A stretch of 15,142 bases of DNA from Ruminococcaceae bacterium UBA5396 (GCA_002410715.1 DHOG01000024.1:30640-45781); one strand, 5' to 3'. Shown: positions 1-7,391, counted from the first letter of the stretch. Translations and numbers: made by a program. The notes: generated from the letters alone by a model not told the origin.

Positions 1-622
1 GAATCGTTAGCATATGGATTCCTTTTTCCAGCGCAAATAAAAAAGGGGAGGTTGCGAGTCCTTTTGGATCTTCAATCCATTGCTTATACCAGCCGTGTAA
101 CTCTTCCTGTTTTGGGGAAAACTCATTTCCGTTGGCATCCTTCCGTATCCCGCCTGCATCTTTCCACATTCTTGCAAGCTCCAGGTTTTTTGTTTCGGGA
201 AATGGATATTCACCGTCAATTTTTACATTGATTTTAATCGGGTTTTCTCGTCCAGGCGTATTGTAATAGAGGAATCCAATTTGATATAAACCAGTTTCGG
301 GTATGCTGATATTCCAGTCCAGCGAGCCTTCTTCGCTTTCCCATACTACAACAGCACCCTTTGCACCTTGATAATGATTACTGATAACTGCCTTCGCATT
401 ATTGTTAGAAGCAAAATCTTTGGCATCAATTTCAACTTTAGACTTTGCACTTGGGATATTTCTGTTTTCTTCTAAATAATCATAATAATCATACAAGTTG
501 ATAACACTACTCACTGTGTTTTCGTTCTGTAATGCAGGAACTTCCTCCGCAAAAGTATTCGACGGAAAAGCAATTGCAAAGATTATGCACCCTGTACATA
601 AACTAATGAGCTTTCTAAGCAC
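1..622 (-). CDS. Secreted protein, 5' part only: probable long extracellular sugar-binding protein of an ABC importer
   Basis: The open frame runs from a GTG at 622 off the left edge, so 207 residues are visible and the C-terminus is missing. GAGAGG at 636-631 lies 8 bases before this GTG and decides the start. Residues 1-25 form a signal peptide (basic LRK, hydrophobic core, cleavage likely after TFA-25). About 40 residues later comes a beta-rich domain with GAVVVWESEEGSLDW, SIPETGLYQIGF and FPETKNLELARMW, followed by FALEKGIHMLTI. From memory, this order (sealed Trp/Glu strand, 'PE.G.Y.I...Y', 'LARMWKD...I.KD..GNEF.P', 'F.L.KG.H..TI') matches the N-terminal carbohydrate-binding-like domain of the roughly 900-1000-residue extracellular solute-binding proteins of Paenibacillus and Clostridia. 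It lies 70 bases downstream of the GH130 gene with no clear terminator between, so the two are probably co-transcribed. It could instead be another secreted protein with a galactose-binding-like domain, because the solute-binding part is not in view. Confidence 0.6.
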   Translation of the reverse strand, partial: MLRKLISLCTGCIIFAIAFPSNTFAEEVPALQNENTVSSVINLYDYYDYLEENRNIPSAKSKVEIDAKDFASNNNAKAVISNHYQGAKGAVVVWESEEGSLDWNISIPETGLYQIGFLYYNTPGRENPIKINVKIDGEYPFPETKNLELARMWKDAGGIRKDANGNEFSPKQEELHGWYKQWIEDPKGLATSPFLFALEKGIHMLTI

Positions 623-692
623 AATACACACCTCTCAGTATCGGTAACTAGATCCCATAGAATTACTCAGCATTTCTCATTACATGACTTGT

Positions 693-1946
693 TTACCGCA
701 AATATAAATTATGATCATCCATATATTTTAAATTGCGTTTTATTAATTGAATTCTCTGTTGCACACAATCTGCAGATCTGAGGGGATCGGGCGGAGTCTC
801 CCACGCATAATCCAAAAGGCGGTTAATGGTAGTGGTCGCAACGTGCAAACGAGTATCACTCGAAGCATAATAAAGATACACTTCACCATCATCTGTTACG
901 ACAGCACCGTTGGAAAACAAAACATTAGAAACATCTCCAACGCGCTCATAACCCAATGGTGCCAGCATATAACCAGATGGAGCCGCAATGACTTTGTCAG
1001 GTCGGTTTAAGTCGGTTACAAAAAGATATAGTACGTACCTTAAGCCTGCTGCAGTATTTCTGACTCCATGAGCAATATGTATCCAGCCCTTTTCGGTCTT
1101 TATCGGGACAATGCCCTGCCCATTTTTTAATTCGGTTATCGTGTGATATATACGAGGACTCATAAGCGTTTCTTTTTTTATACAAGGTTTTGTAATGTCG
1201 GGACATAGACCAAAACAGATGCCCGAACCAGCGCCCGCATCAATGAATCCATTTTGCGGGCGTGTATAAAAAGCATAATTACCATTCACAAATTCGGGAT
1301 GTAAAACGACATTGCGTTGCTGAGGAACCGATGTTTCGAGATTGGGCAGGCGTTCCCAGTTTTTTAAATCCTTGGACCTGATAATACCAGCCTGCGCAAC
1401 AGCTGCAGAAGTATCCCAGCAAGACGCGGTTTTATCATGGCATTCGCTGCAAAACACGCCATAAATATACCCGTCTTCATGATGTGTAAGCCTCATGTCG
1501 TATACATTGGTCTCTTCCGGCTCTGTATCCGGTATTTCAACAGGATAGTCTTGAAACCGGAAACCATGAGTACCATTTCCACTTTCAGCTAATGCAAAAA
1601 AAGATTTACGGTCATACCCCTCAACACGTAGCATTAGGTAGAATTTTCCGTGCATATGTATTGCACCTGCATTAAAAACTGCGTTTATCCCAAGTCGCTC
1701 CATAAAATATGGATTTCTTTCCGGATTTAAATCATATCGCCAAAATAAGGGCACGTGAGCTCTTGTAACCACCGGATATTTATATCTCTGCCATAGCCCG
1801 TTATAAAAAGTATCTTTAATGTTTACACGATTAATTACTGAGTTATATGTATTTGTTTCCTTTATGTATTGTTCAAAGTATTCTTCTTTATAGTTAGGAT
1901 TTTTACCCTGGCAATTGTCTACCGCTGTTTTTTCCGCTGATTTCAT
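693..1946 (-). CDS. GH130 4-O-beta-D-mannosyl-D-glucose phosphorylase
   Basis: This enzyme phosphorolyses Man-beta-1,4-Glc to alpha-mannose-1-phosphate and glucose, the intracellular last step of beta-mannan or glucomannan use. The protein has 417 residues, somewhat longer than the roughly 390 of Bacteroides fragilis MGP, the extra being an N-terminal tail. The GH130 subfamily 1 signature is clear: [21 protein letters not shown] at the N-terminal end, NAGAI at 92-96, catalytic Asp150 in [16 protein letters not shown] at 211-219, [22 protein letters not shown] at 288-297 and [11 protein letters not shown]. Similarity to the characterised mannosylglucose phosphorylases is higher than to the mannooligosaccharide phosphorylases of GH130_2 as I recall them. 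No signal peptide, so cytoplasmic. The start is the ATG at 1946, not the in-frame ATG 15 bases upstream, because the Shine-Dalgarno sequence lies between them. The gene is divergent from a GntR-LacI regulator and upstream of a secreted binding-protein-like gene. The usual partner, a mannobiose/cellobiose 2-epimerase, is not in the window. Confidence 0.9.
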   Translation of the reverse strand: MKSAEKTAVDNCQGKNPNYKEEYFEQYIKETNTYNSVINRVNIKDTFYNGLWQRYKYPVVTRAHVPLFWRYDLNPERNPYFMERLGINAVFNAGAIHMHGKFYLMLRVEGYDRKSFFALAESGNGTHGFRFQDYPVEIPDTEPEETNVYDMRLTHHEDGYIYGVFCSECHDKTASCWDTSAAVAQAGIIRSKDLKNWERLPNLETSVPQQRNVVLHPEFVNGNYAFYTRPQNGFIDAGAGSGICFGLCPDITKPCIKKETLMSPRIYHTITELKNGQGIVPIKTEKGWIHIAHGVRNTAAGLRYVLYLFVTDLNRPDKVIAAPSGYMLAPLGYERVGDVSNVLFSNGAVVTDDGEVYLYYASSDTRLHVATTTINRLLDYAWETPPDPLRSADCVQQRIQLIKRNLKYMDDHNLYLR

Positions 1947-1954
1947 AGGGTTTT

Positions 1955-1959
1955 CCTCC
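1955..1959 (-). promoter_or_regulatory. Shine-Dalgarno site that fixes the GH130 start
   Basis: GGAGG reads 1959-1955 on the minus strand, 8 bases before ATG 1946. The upstream in-frame ATG (1961-1959) overlaps the site itself and has no purine-rich sequence at the right distance, so a start there is unlikely. Confidence 0.85.
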
Positions 1960-1998
1960 ATTAAATTATTGCTATATTATGAACAATTCACATTATGT

Positions 1999-2010
1999 AT
2001 GATATATCAT
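1999..2010. promoter_or_regulatory. Candidate operator: perfect 12-bp palindrome ATGATATATCAT
   Basis: The palindrome reads identically on both strands. With its left flank it contains GTATGATATAT (1997-2007), the reverse complement of the ATATATCATAC element found twice upstream of the regulator gene. It lies about 45-55 bases downstream of the predicted GH130 transcription start, where a bound repressor could block elongation. The local sequence is AT-rich, so chance is not excluded. I infer it is a site for the adjacent GntR-LacI regulator. Confidence 0.5.
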
Positions 2011-2060
2011 TTAATAAAATTTTGAATTCTGTTTTTTGATTGATATGTTTTACTGTTTCT

Positions 2061-2089
2061 ATAATACCCCAGCATACATCCTATGTCAA
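2061..2089 (-). promoter_or_regulatory. Sigma-A-type promoter of the GH130 gene
   Basis: On the minus strand TTGACA (2089-2084) is followed by a 17-base spacer and TATTAT (2066-2061). The start of transcription should fall near 2054, giving an untranslated leader of about 108 bases that contains the ATGATATATCAT palindrome. Confidence 0.7.
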
Positions 2090-2291
2090 TAGTTTTTCCA
2101 TATTTTTTTATTTATTTTTATAATAAGCGTTAATAGATTGTATGATTTATTTGAGAGTTTTGGTGTAGTATAATATGTCATTTAATTGTATTGTATTTAA
2201 TACCTATATATTACTATGTTCTTTCTATGGCACTAATAAAGGATTATCACACTTTAGTAACGTATTACTTGTTAAACTCTGTTTTGCATTT

Positions 2292-2333
2292 ATATATCAT
2301 ACTAAAAATATATTTCTGTTGAATATATCATAC
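2292..2333. repeat. Two direct copies of ATATATCATAC upstream of the regulator gene
   Basis: Identical 11-mers occur at 2292-2302 and 2323-2333, 31 bases apart (about three helical turns). The second lies inside the spacer of the regulator's own promoter. A third copy, inverted, forms part of the palindrome at 1999-2010. The arrangement suggests autoregulation and possible looping across the 435-bp intergenic region, which otherwise is very AT-rich and holds no supported gene. Confidence 0.5.
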
Positions 2334-2347
2334 GCTTGTGATATTAT
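2319..2347 (+). promoter_or_regulatory. Sigma-A-type promoter of the GntR-LacI regulator
   Basis: TTGAAT (2319-2324), a 17-base spacer and TATTAT (2342-2347). The spacer contains one ATATATCATAC copy, so a protein bound there would occlude RNA polymerase. Confidence 0.6.
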
Positions 2348-2381
2348 GTATTTGGGATAAATATTTAAGGAGAGGAAATGC

Positions 2382-3527
2382 ATGCGAAATAAATCCGGTC
2401 TTCTATATCAGACCATTATCAATGATATAAAAAATGCTATAAGCAGTGGCAAATATAAACCTGGTGATAAACTGCCGACTGAGTATGAGTTGGCACAAAT
2501 TTATAATGTTAGCCGTATAACTGTAACAAGGGCTACAAAAGAACTGGAAAACGAAAATTTAGTCTATAAAGTAAAAGGTACCGGAACTTTTATTAAAGAT
2601 GCTAATGATAAGCCGGCTAGCAATCAGTTTAAATTCATTTCAGTAATTATTCCTTTTAAGGAAAAATGGTTTTTTGACATATTATCAGGCGCTGAAGATG
2701 AATTAAAAAAATGGGGCTATTATGTTTCTTACAATTGTACAAACTATAACCCGAAAGAAGAACGCGAGCTTATTATAAATTTAAGTGAAAATAATGCAAT
2801 GGGTTTTATTATTTACCCAAGTTCAACCTTCGCTAATATCGATCTTTATAGCAGCTTGATAATACGAAATAAACCAATTGTATTTGTAGATAGAACAATC
2901 GAATTAATAGATGCTCCGTCTGTCACATCAAATAACTTCGATGCAGGATATAATATTACAAAGCTGCTGATTGATAACGGACATATAAGAATTGGATTTG
3001 TAGGTCATAATATTCACCTTTTTAACTCATCTTATGATCGCTATAAAGGTTTTTGTAAAGCACTTATCGATAATGGTATTGAAATAAACAGCAATTATCT
3101 ATTCGATGATTATATTGCAGAATCCGGTAACAAGGAATTTATAAGTATCTATAAAAACCCGCATTCTATAGAATCAGCAAAAAAAGTACTTACTAGCATG
3201 CTATCCCAAAAGCCACAACCCACAGCTATCATGGCATTAAACGATGTTATAGCAATCGCTCTCGTAAAAGCAGCTATGGAGCTTGGTATTTCAATCCCGG
3301 ATCAGCTTTCAATAACCGGATTTGATAATCTGATTTTACAGGAACAACTCCCCATAAATCTGACAACAGTAGCACAGCATTTTGATAAAATGGGAGCGGC
3401 TGCAGCAAAGATGCTGTTAACCAAAATCAAACAGCCTAATGAAAAACTAAAAAATCAGGTTATTGATACCGAGATAATTATTAAGGACTCGGTAAAAGAT
3501 ATCAGAAACATCGAACAACCAAATTAA
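2382..3527 (+). CDS. GntR-LacI chimeric transcriptional regulator (AraR-type architecture)
   Basis: The protein has 381 residues. Residues 1-70 are a GntR-type winged helix-turn-helix: LYQTIINDIKNAI, YKPGDKLPTEYELAQIYNVSRITVTRA (recognition helix about 43-51) and a wing ending in GTGTFI. Residues 85-370 are a LacI/periplasmic-binding-protein-like effector domain, with FISVIIPF at the first strand, FVDR at 168-171, IGFVGH at 204-209 and SITGFDN at 310-316. B. subtilis AraR (about 360 residues) has the same order, which suggests a sugar-relieved repressor. AAGGAGAGG at 2368-2375 precedes the ATG. It is divergent from the GH130 gene, so a mannose-containing oligosaccharide or a breakdown product is the most likely effector, by inference. 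The gene is clearly more AT-rich than the glycosidase genes beside it, which may mean separate ancestry. Confidence 0.85.
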   Translation: MRNKSGLLYQTIINDIKNAISSGKYKPGDKLPTEYELAQIYNVSRITVTRATKELENENLVYKVKGTGTFIKDANDKPASNQFKFISVIIPFKEKWFFDILSGAEDELKKWGYYVSYNCTNYNPKEERELIINLSENNAMGFIIYPSSTFANIDLYSSLIIRNKPIVFVDRTIELIDAPSVTSNNFDAGYNITKLLIDNGHIRIGFVGHNIHLFNSSYDRYKGFCKALIDNGIEINSNYLFDDYIAESGNKEFISIYKNPHSIESAKKVLTSMLSQKPQPTAIMALNDVIAIALVKAAMELGISIPDQLSITGFDNLILQEQLPINLTTVAQHFDKMGAAAAKMLLTKIKQPNEKLKNQVIDTEIIIKDSVKDIRNIEQPN

Positions 3528-3548
3528 GTTAGACTAAACGAAAATTAA

Positions 3549-3579
3549 GGCACATTATTGATCTCAACAATAATGTGCC
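3549..3579. terminator. Bidirectional terminator between regulator and GH5 gene
   Basis: A perfect 12-bp stem (GGCACATTATTG / CAATAATGTGCC) with a 7-base loop lies between two convergent genes. The T-rich tail is better on the minus strand (TTAATTTT follows the stem), so it should end the GH5 transcript efficiently and the regulator transcript less so. Confidence 0.75.
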
Positions 3580-3636
3580 CTAATCATTCCTGCTATTTCT
3601 ATTTAATTACGATGTCTCAACTATCGGAATGCCTAT

Positions 3637-6192
3637 TTAATACCCATAAACCTCCACCTCATGGATATTAAACCACCCGTTGACAGGATCGCTGTGATCT
3701 TGACTATGATCGGTTATATGCAGCTTAACATACCGATAAGCGGCGCCTACAGTGAAGTTTCCTACAGCCTGATTGGAGGTGTTGTCATTCACCGAGGCGA
3801 TTAATGTCCAGTCAGAACCGTTCAGGCTGCCATAAAAATCATAACCTCGAATTCCGTCTGATGTTATCTTGTAATCTGTTAAAGTATAGGGTCGCTCATA
3901 ATCCACAATCACCCAGTAGTTGGGACGGTAATTACCTATGCGACCGCTGTTATCCTCCATATAATTATCCTGATTATAAACATTATCAAACCAACGGGCG
4001 GCCTTCCATCCTCGATCTGTCGTGATGCCGATTTGAACCTGCTGAGACGCTTTTGTATAATCCCATCCGGCAGATAACAATCCCCTTTGTACCGGCGGAC
4101 TTGTTGAAGGAATGCCGTAAATCTCCACCTCATGAATGTTAAACCATCCGTTGACAGGGTCGCTGTGATCTTGACTGTGATCTGTTATCTGCAGCTTAAC
4201 ATACCGATAAGCGGCGCCTACAGTGAAGTTTCCTACAGCCTGGTTGGAGGTATTGTCATCCACCGAGGCGATTAGCGTCCAATTAGAGCCGTTCTGACTA
4301 CCATAAAAATCATAACCTCGAATTCCGTCTGATGTTATCTTATAGTCGGTTAAAGTGTAGGACTGCTCTAAATCCACAATCACCCAGTAGTTGGGGCGGT
4401 AATTACCTATGCGACCGCTGTTGTCCTCCATGTAATTATCCTGATTATATACATTATCAAACCAGCGGGCGGCCTTCCATCCTCTATCTGTCGTAATGCC
4501 GATTTGAACCTGTTGAGACGCTTTTGTATAATCCCATCCGGCAGTGGTAAGAACGCGTTGCGTCGGGTCAGGTGGATTAGTTCCACCGCTCTTTGTTCCG
4601 TAAAGTTCAACTTCTTTTATATTGATCCATCCGTTCACAGGATCGGAATGATTCTGGCTGCGGTTGGTCACCTGGAACTTAACATAACGCACATTTGTGC
4701 CACTATTAAAATTCGCCTGAGCCGAAGCAGATGTATTATCTGTCACGCTAGGGGCAATAAGCGACCAATCAGTTCCGTTCTGGCTACCGTAAAAATTATA
4801 TCCCCGTACAGCATTTGTGCGATCAGTTTCAATAATATACTTGGTTAAATTATAATTTTCACCAAGATCAATAATTGCCCAGTAATTTGGTCTAAAATAT
4901 CCGTCACGGCCGGTATTATCTTCAAACCAGTTGTCATTATAATAGCTATCAAACCATCGGTACATCGTGGCATTGGAGGATCCAATTTGAATTGAGCTTT
5001 TGATTCTATCCAATGTCCAGGAATATAATATTGGTTTTTCTTCTCCTGCCACCGGCACCGCATTTGGATCCGACGGGTGGTTTTCCAGTACGTCTGTCAT
5101 AACTGCATCCACCTGGAATTCGGGAGCGTACTGATCCACAGGATAAAGATTCAGCTTGCTTTGTGGTCCCCACCACATACCGGCAGCCCATGCTGTTGCT
5201 TCAAAGCACTCATCATCCAGCTTATCAAGAAAGTTCTCCATAACAATTTTCCAACGGTTATCATATTGAGGATCTGCCCAATCCGAGCTATCCTCTCTGT
5301 GCGGAGCATTAAACTCGCCGAACGATCCTCGCACCCCATATCGTTTGCACCAATCAATGAAAGGGATTGCACGCTCAACGCCGATATTCGGAAGATTCGG
5401 ATTCAATGCCAATTCCTCGTCATAGCTTCTTTGGTAGCTTCCGCTGCCATCCAAATCAAAATAGCAATGGGCAGAATATATGATATTATTTGCAGGATCA
5501 TTAATCCATGGTCCGCGGCTTATTCCTATTTCAGGATCCACATTATTGACATATGGCCAGCTTTCAGAGCTAGACCAGCTATTTCCCTCAATATAAATCA
5601 GTTTATTATCACCGTTTGCACGAATTGCAGTAACAACCCGCTGGGAGATCTCTTCCCATGATACATTTGCGATATTTACCGGTTCATTCATCAGATCATA
5701 AGCATAAACACGCCCGTCGTTTTTGAACTCATTAGACAAACGAATCCAAAGGTCGATAAAATCTTCCACAGAAACGTTATTTCCGCCAATGGGGTTATTA
5801 AAATAGGCATTATAGTTATGGACATCCAGTATAATCTGTCCCCCATATTTGTCCGCCCAATGAGCACTGTTTTTCAATCCATTAAGATTGTAACTTTCTA
5901 ACGGCCCCCGCAGCGTTGGCTGAATTCTCTCCCATAAAAAAGGTACTCGGAACAAATCAAGACCTTTAGATGCAAAATACTTGTAAGCATTTTCGGTTAC
6001 ATAAGCATAGTTTTCCCCCGGAATTCCTGGGACAGTCGTGCCAGAGCCGCCGGTACTTTCGGCACATGCCATATTTACCCCTCTGCGATAACCATTTTGT
6101 TGTTCCTCTGCATAGGCAGTAAACGGCGCGACACTCATAATGGTGGAAATAGCAAAGATGATTGTCAGTAAAACGATTCTCTTCTTAAACAT
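3637..6192 (-). CDS. Secreted GH5 beta-1,4-glycanase with three F5/8 type C (CBM32-like) domains
   Basis: The protein has 851 residues. Residues 1-28 are a signal peptide (KKR, long hydrophobic core, cleavage after AYA). The GH5 catalytic domain spans about 35-372: RRGVNMACAE at 36-45, FLWERIQPT, ILDVHNY at 121-127, acid/base Glu170 in LMNEP, YFDLDGSGS at 244-252, nucleophile Glu293 in SFGEF, and WAAGMWWG at 335-342. This pattern is closest, from memory, to GH5 subfamily 5 endoglucanases, but the neighbouring mannosylglucose phosphorylase makes glucomannan or mannan a plausible substrate. Three discoidin-like domains follow at about 385-533, 546-693 and 703-851; domains 2 and 3 are nearly identical. 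There is no LPXTG motif, dockerin or S-layer repeat, so the enzyme is probably released and bound to polysaccharide through its modules. AAGGGG lies 8 bases before the ATG. It is divergent from an AraC regulator, its likely controller. Confidence 0.88.
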   Translation of the reverse strand: MFKKRIVLLTIIFAISTIMSVAPFTAYAEEQQNGYRRGVNMACAESTGGSGTTVPGIPGENYAYVTENAYKYFASKGLDLFRVPFLWERIQPTLRGPLESYNLNGLKNSAHWADKYGGQIILDVHNYNAYFNNPIGGNNVSVEDFIDLWIRLSNEFKNDGRVYAYDLMNEPVNIANVSWEEISQRVVTAIRANGDNKLIYIEGNSWSSSESWPYVNNVDPEIGISRGPWINDPANNIIYSAHCYFDLDGSGSYQRSYDEELALNPNLPNIGVERAIPFIDWCKRYGVRGSFGEFNAPHREDSSDWADPQYDNRWKIVMENFLDKLDDECFEATAWAAGMWWGPQSKLNLYPVDQYAPEFQVDAVMTDVLENHPSDPNAVPVAGEEKPILYSWTLDRIKSSIQIGSSNATMYRWFDSYYNDNWFEDNTGRDGYFRPNYWAIIDLGENYNLTKYIIETDRTNAVRGYNFYGSQNGTDWSLIAPSVTDNTSASAQANFNSGTNVRYVKFQVTNRSQNHSDPVNGWINIKEVELYGTKSGGTNPPDPTQRVLTTAGWDYTKASQQVQIGITTDRGWKAARWFDNVYNQDNYMEDNSGRIGNYRPNYWVIVDLEQSYTLTDYKITSDGIRGYDFYGSQNGSNWTLIASVDDNTSNQAVGNFTVGAAYRYVKLQITDHSQDHSDPVNGWFNIHEVEIYGIPSTSPPVQRGLLSAGWDYTKASQQVQIGITTDRGWKAARWFDNVYNQDNYMEDNSGRIGNYRPNYWVIVDYERPYTLTDYKITSDGIRGYDFYGSLNGSDWTLIASVNDNTSNQAVGNFTVGAAYRYVKLHITDHSQDHSDPVNGWFNIHEVEVYGY
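3640..4086 (-). repeat. In-gene repeat copy B (third discoidin-like domain)
   Basis: This encodes residues 703-851 of the GH5 protein. It matches copy A at a constant offset of 471 bases (157 codons) with few DNA differences over more than 400 bases, many of them silent. Shared landmarks are SAGWDYTKASQQVQ, GRIGNYRPNYW and DHSQDHSDPVNGWFNIHEVE. The closeness at DNA level points to recent tandem duplication or ongoing gene conversion. Confidence 0.85.
4114..4557 (-). repeat. In-gene repeat copy A (second discoidin-like domain)
   Basis: This encodes residues 546-693. It is nearly identical in DNA to copy B, whereas the first discoidin-like domain (residues 385-533) is clearly diverged from both. 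The linkers are Pro/Ser/Thr-rich (TNPPDPTQ and PSTSPPVQ). Confidence 0.85.
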
Positions 6193-6255
6193 TTCTAGCG
6201 CCCCTTTCTCAATTAATCCAATATAGGGTCTGTGAGCCCCCAGATGTGCTTACTT

Positions 6256-6263
6256 CACCTCCT
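6256..6263 (-). promoter_or_regulatory. Orphan strong Shine-Dalgarno sequence in the GH5 leader
   Basis: AGGAGGTG reads 6263-6256 on the minus strand, about 64 bases before the GH5 ATG and about 40 bases after the predicted transcription start. No start codon at a usable distance opens more than two codons (GTG-AAG-TAA). A purine-rich site far upstream of the real start resembles the STAB-SD mRNA-stabilising elements described for Bacillus cry genes. This role is inference. Confidence 0.4.
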
Positions 6264-6309
6264 AAATAGTATTATGGAACCTGTAAACTCGCCCACTTCA
6301 AGAGCTATC

Positions 6310-6315
6310 ATTATA
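6310..6315 (-). promoter_or_regulatory. -10 box of the GH5 promoter
   Basis: TATAAT reads 6315-6310 on the minus strand. The hexamer 17 bases upstream (TCAGAA) is a poor -35 match, as expected for an activator-dependent promoter. The predicted start is near 6303, giving a leader of about 110 bases. Confidence 0.5.
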
Positions 6316-6326
6316 ATATCATCAAT

Positions 6327-6353
6327 TTAAAATTCTGACTTGCGGAATTTTAA
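6327..6353. promoter_or_regulatory. Candidate AraC-type operator: 9-9-9 inverted repeat
   Basis: TTAAAATTC (6327-6335) and GAATTTTAA (6345-6353) are exact inverse complements separated by 9 bases. A related AAAATTTTGAC occurs at 6364-6374, resembling AAAATTCTGAC at 6329-6339. The repeat covers the missing -35 position of the GH5 promoter, where a class II activator would bind. Confidence 0.45.
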
Positions 6354-6434
6354 CATTAATCACAAAATTTTGACATAAGTTCATTTAGTGTTGTGGTTTT
6401 TTGAAATTAACATTGGAATGGTAGGCTTGAAACC

Positions 6435-7274
6435 ATGAAAGTGATTATTTTTGACAGCGATTATATGAATATGGGACTGTGCTTTGATTATCGTTTTCTT
6501 GACAATCAAAGTATTATTAAATCTGCTCATAGTCACAATTTTTATGAGTATTTTATAATCACAAAAGGGCATGTAATTCATCATGTCAACGGTTCAAGGG
6601 AATGGTTGTCTAAAGGTGATTTGGTTTTTATTCGCCCCAGCGATTATCATTCGTACGAGGTGTATCAGCAAGAAACATTTGAGATGATTAATGTTAGCTT
6701 TTCCGCACATCATTTTTTTGCAGCCTGTAAGTATCTTGGTAAGGATATTGAGCGACAGATTCAGACTCCATTATTTCCTCCCAAGGCTAATATTCTTCCC
6801 TTTGCCGACTGCATGTTGATTGAAGATCACAGTTTTCTTAATTATTTTGGCGGCACTAGTTATGAGCTTTATATTCGTTTTCGTCTGCTTCTGATGGAGA
6901 CAATGGTAACCTTCGTGCGGTATTTTCAATTAAAAAGCCAGCAAAGTTCAAGTCCTTGGCTAAACTGCGCTTTAGAGCAAATGACCCTAAAGGAAAATAT
7001 TGAGGAGGGTATTCCCGCTCTGTTGCGGATTACAGGATTGAGTCACGGGTATCTCTGCCGCATTATGAAACAGCAGATGGGCATAACCCCTAATCAGTAC
7101 ATCACAAAAACGCGCATGGTTTTTGCCGCCAAAATGTTGTTGAATTCCGATTGCGACATCTTAGCAATCTCTTTGAAAACAGGTTATTCCAGCCTAAGCC
7201 ATTTCGTAAGTACATTTAAAAAATTCTATGGATACTCACCTAAAAAATATCGGCAGGTGCACTCCGATTTCTAG
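6435..7274 (+). CDS. AraC-family transcriptional activator with N-terminal cupin domain
   Basis: The protein has 279 residues. The N-terminal part (about 15-95) is a cupin-type sugar-sensing domain with AHSHNFYEYFIITKG and LSKGDLVFIRPSDYHSYE, as in ChbR-like regulators. The C-terminal 90 residues hold two helix-turn-helix units: LLRITGLSHGYLCRIMKQQMG (about 196-216, first HTH) and ILAISLKTGYSSLSHFVSTFKKFYGYSPKKYR (about 242-273), ending with the conserved AraC FxxxxGxSPxxYR box. The ribosome site is weak (GGTAGG, 9 bases before ATG 6435); the later ATGs at codons 11 and 13 have none. Being divergent from the GH5 glycanase across 242 bases with an inverted repeat next to that gene's -10 box, it most likely activates it. 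The effector is unknown, probably a mono- or disaccharide. Confidence 0.88.
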   Translation: MKVIIFDSDYMNMGLCFDYRFLDNQSIIKSAHSHNFYEYFIITKGHVIHHVNGSREWLSKGDLVFIRPSDYHSYEVYQQETFEMINVSFSAHHFFAACKYLGKDIERQIQTPLFPPKANILPFADCMLIEDHSFLNYFGGTSYELYIRFRLLLMETMVTFVRYFQLKSQQSSSPWLNCALEQMTLKENIEEGIPALLRITGLSHGYLCRIMKQQMGITPNQYITKTRMVFAAKMLLNSDCDILAISLKTGYSSLSHFVSTFKKFYGYSPKKYRQVHSDF

Positions 7275-7281
7275 AAGTAAA

Positions 7282-7316
7282 CGCAGCATCCTCGGCTATC
7301 TGCCGAGGATGCTGCG
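7282..7316 (+). terminator. Strong hairpin after the AraC regulator
   Basis: A perfect 14-bp stem (CGCAGCATCCTCGG / CCGAGGATGCTGCG) with a 7-base loop begins 8 bases after the stop codon. The following T-run is short (ACATTTAAG), so termination may be incomplete, but position and stability fit a terminator. Confidence 0.65.
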
Positions 7317-7391
7317 ACATTTAAGTGACGGGATTCTAATCAATGCATGTCCAAAACGCAATAAAGGTATCAAAATTATATGTGATCTCGC

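Noticed and set aside
7..219. 70-codon minus-strand reading frame with an alternative start
   Set aside because: It lies out of frame inside the longer minus-strand gene that begins at 622 with a signal peptide and ribosome site.
2175..2360. 61-codon plus-strand frame before the regulator gene
   Set aside because: It lies in an AT-rich promoter region, has no ribosome site, covers the regulator's own promoter and has a composition expected of random AT-rich DNA.
3640..4557. Tandem repeat considered as a CRISPR-like or satellite array
   Set aside because: The repeat unit is a 157-codon protein domain in frame within the GH5 gene; there are no short repeats with unique spacers.
5077..5661. 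194-codon plus-strand frame opposite the GH5 catalytic domain
   Set aside because: The minus strand encodes all GH5 catalytic motifs here; the plus-strand frame has no ribosome site or recognisable domain and is antisense shadow.
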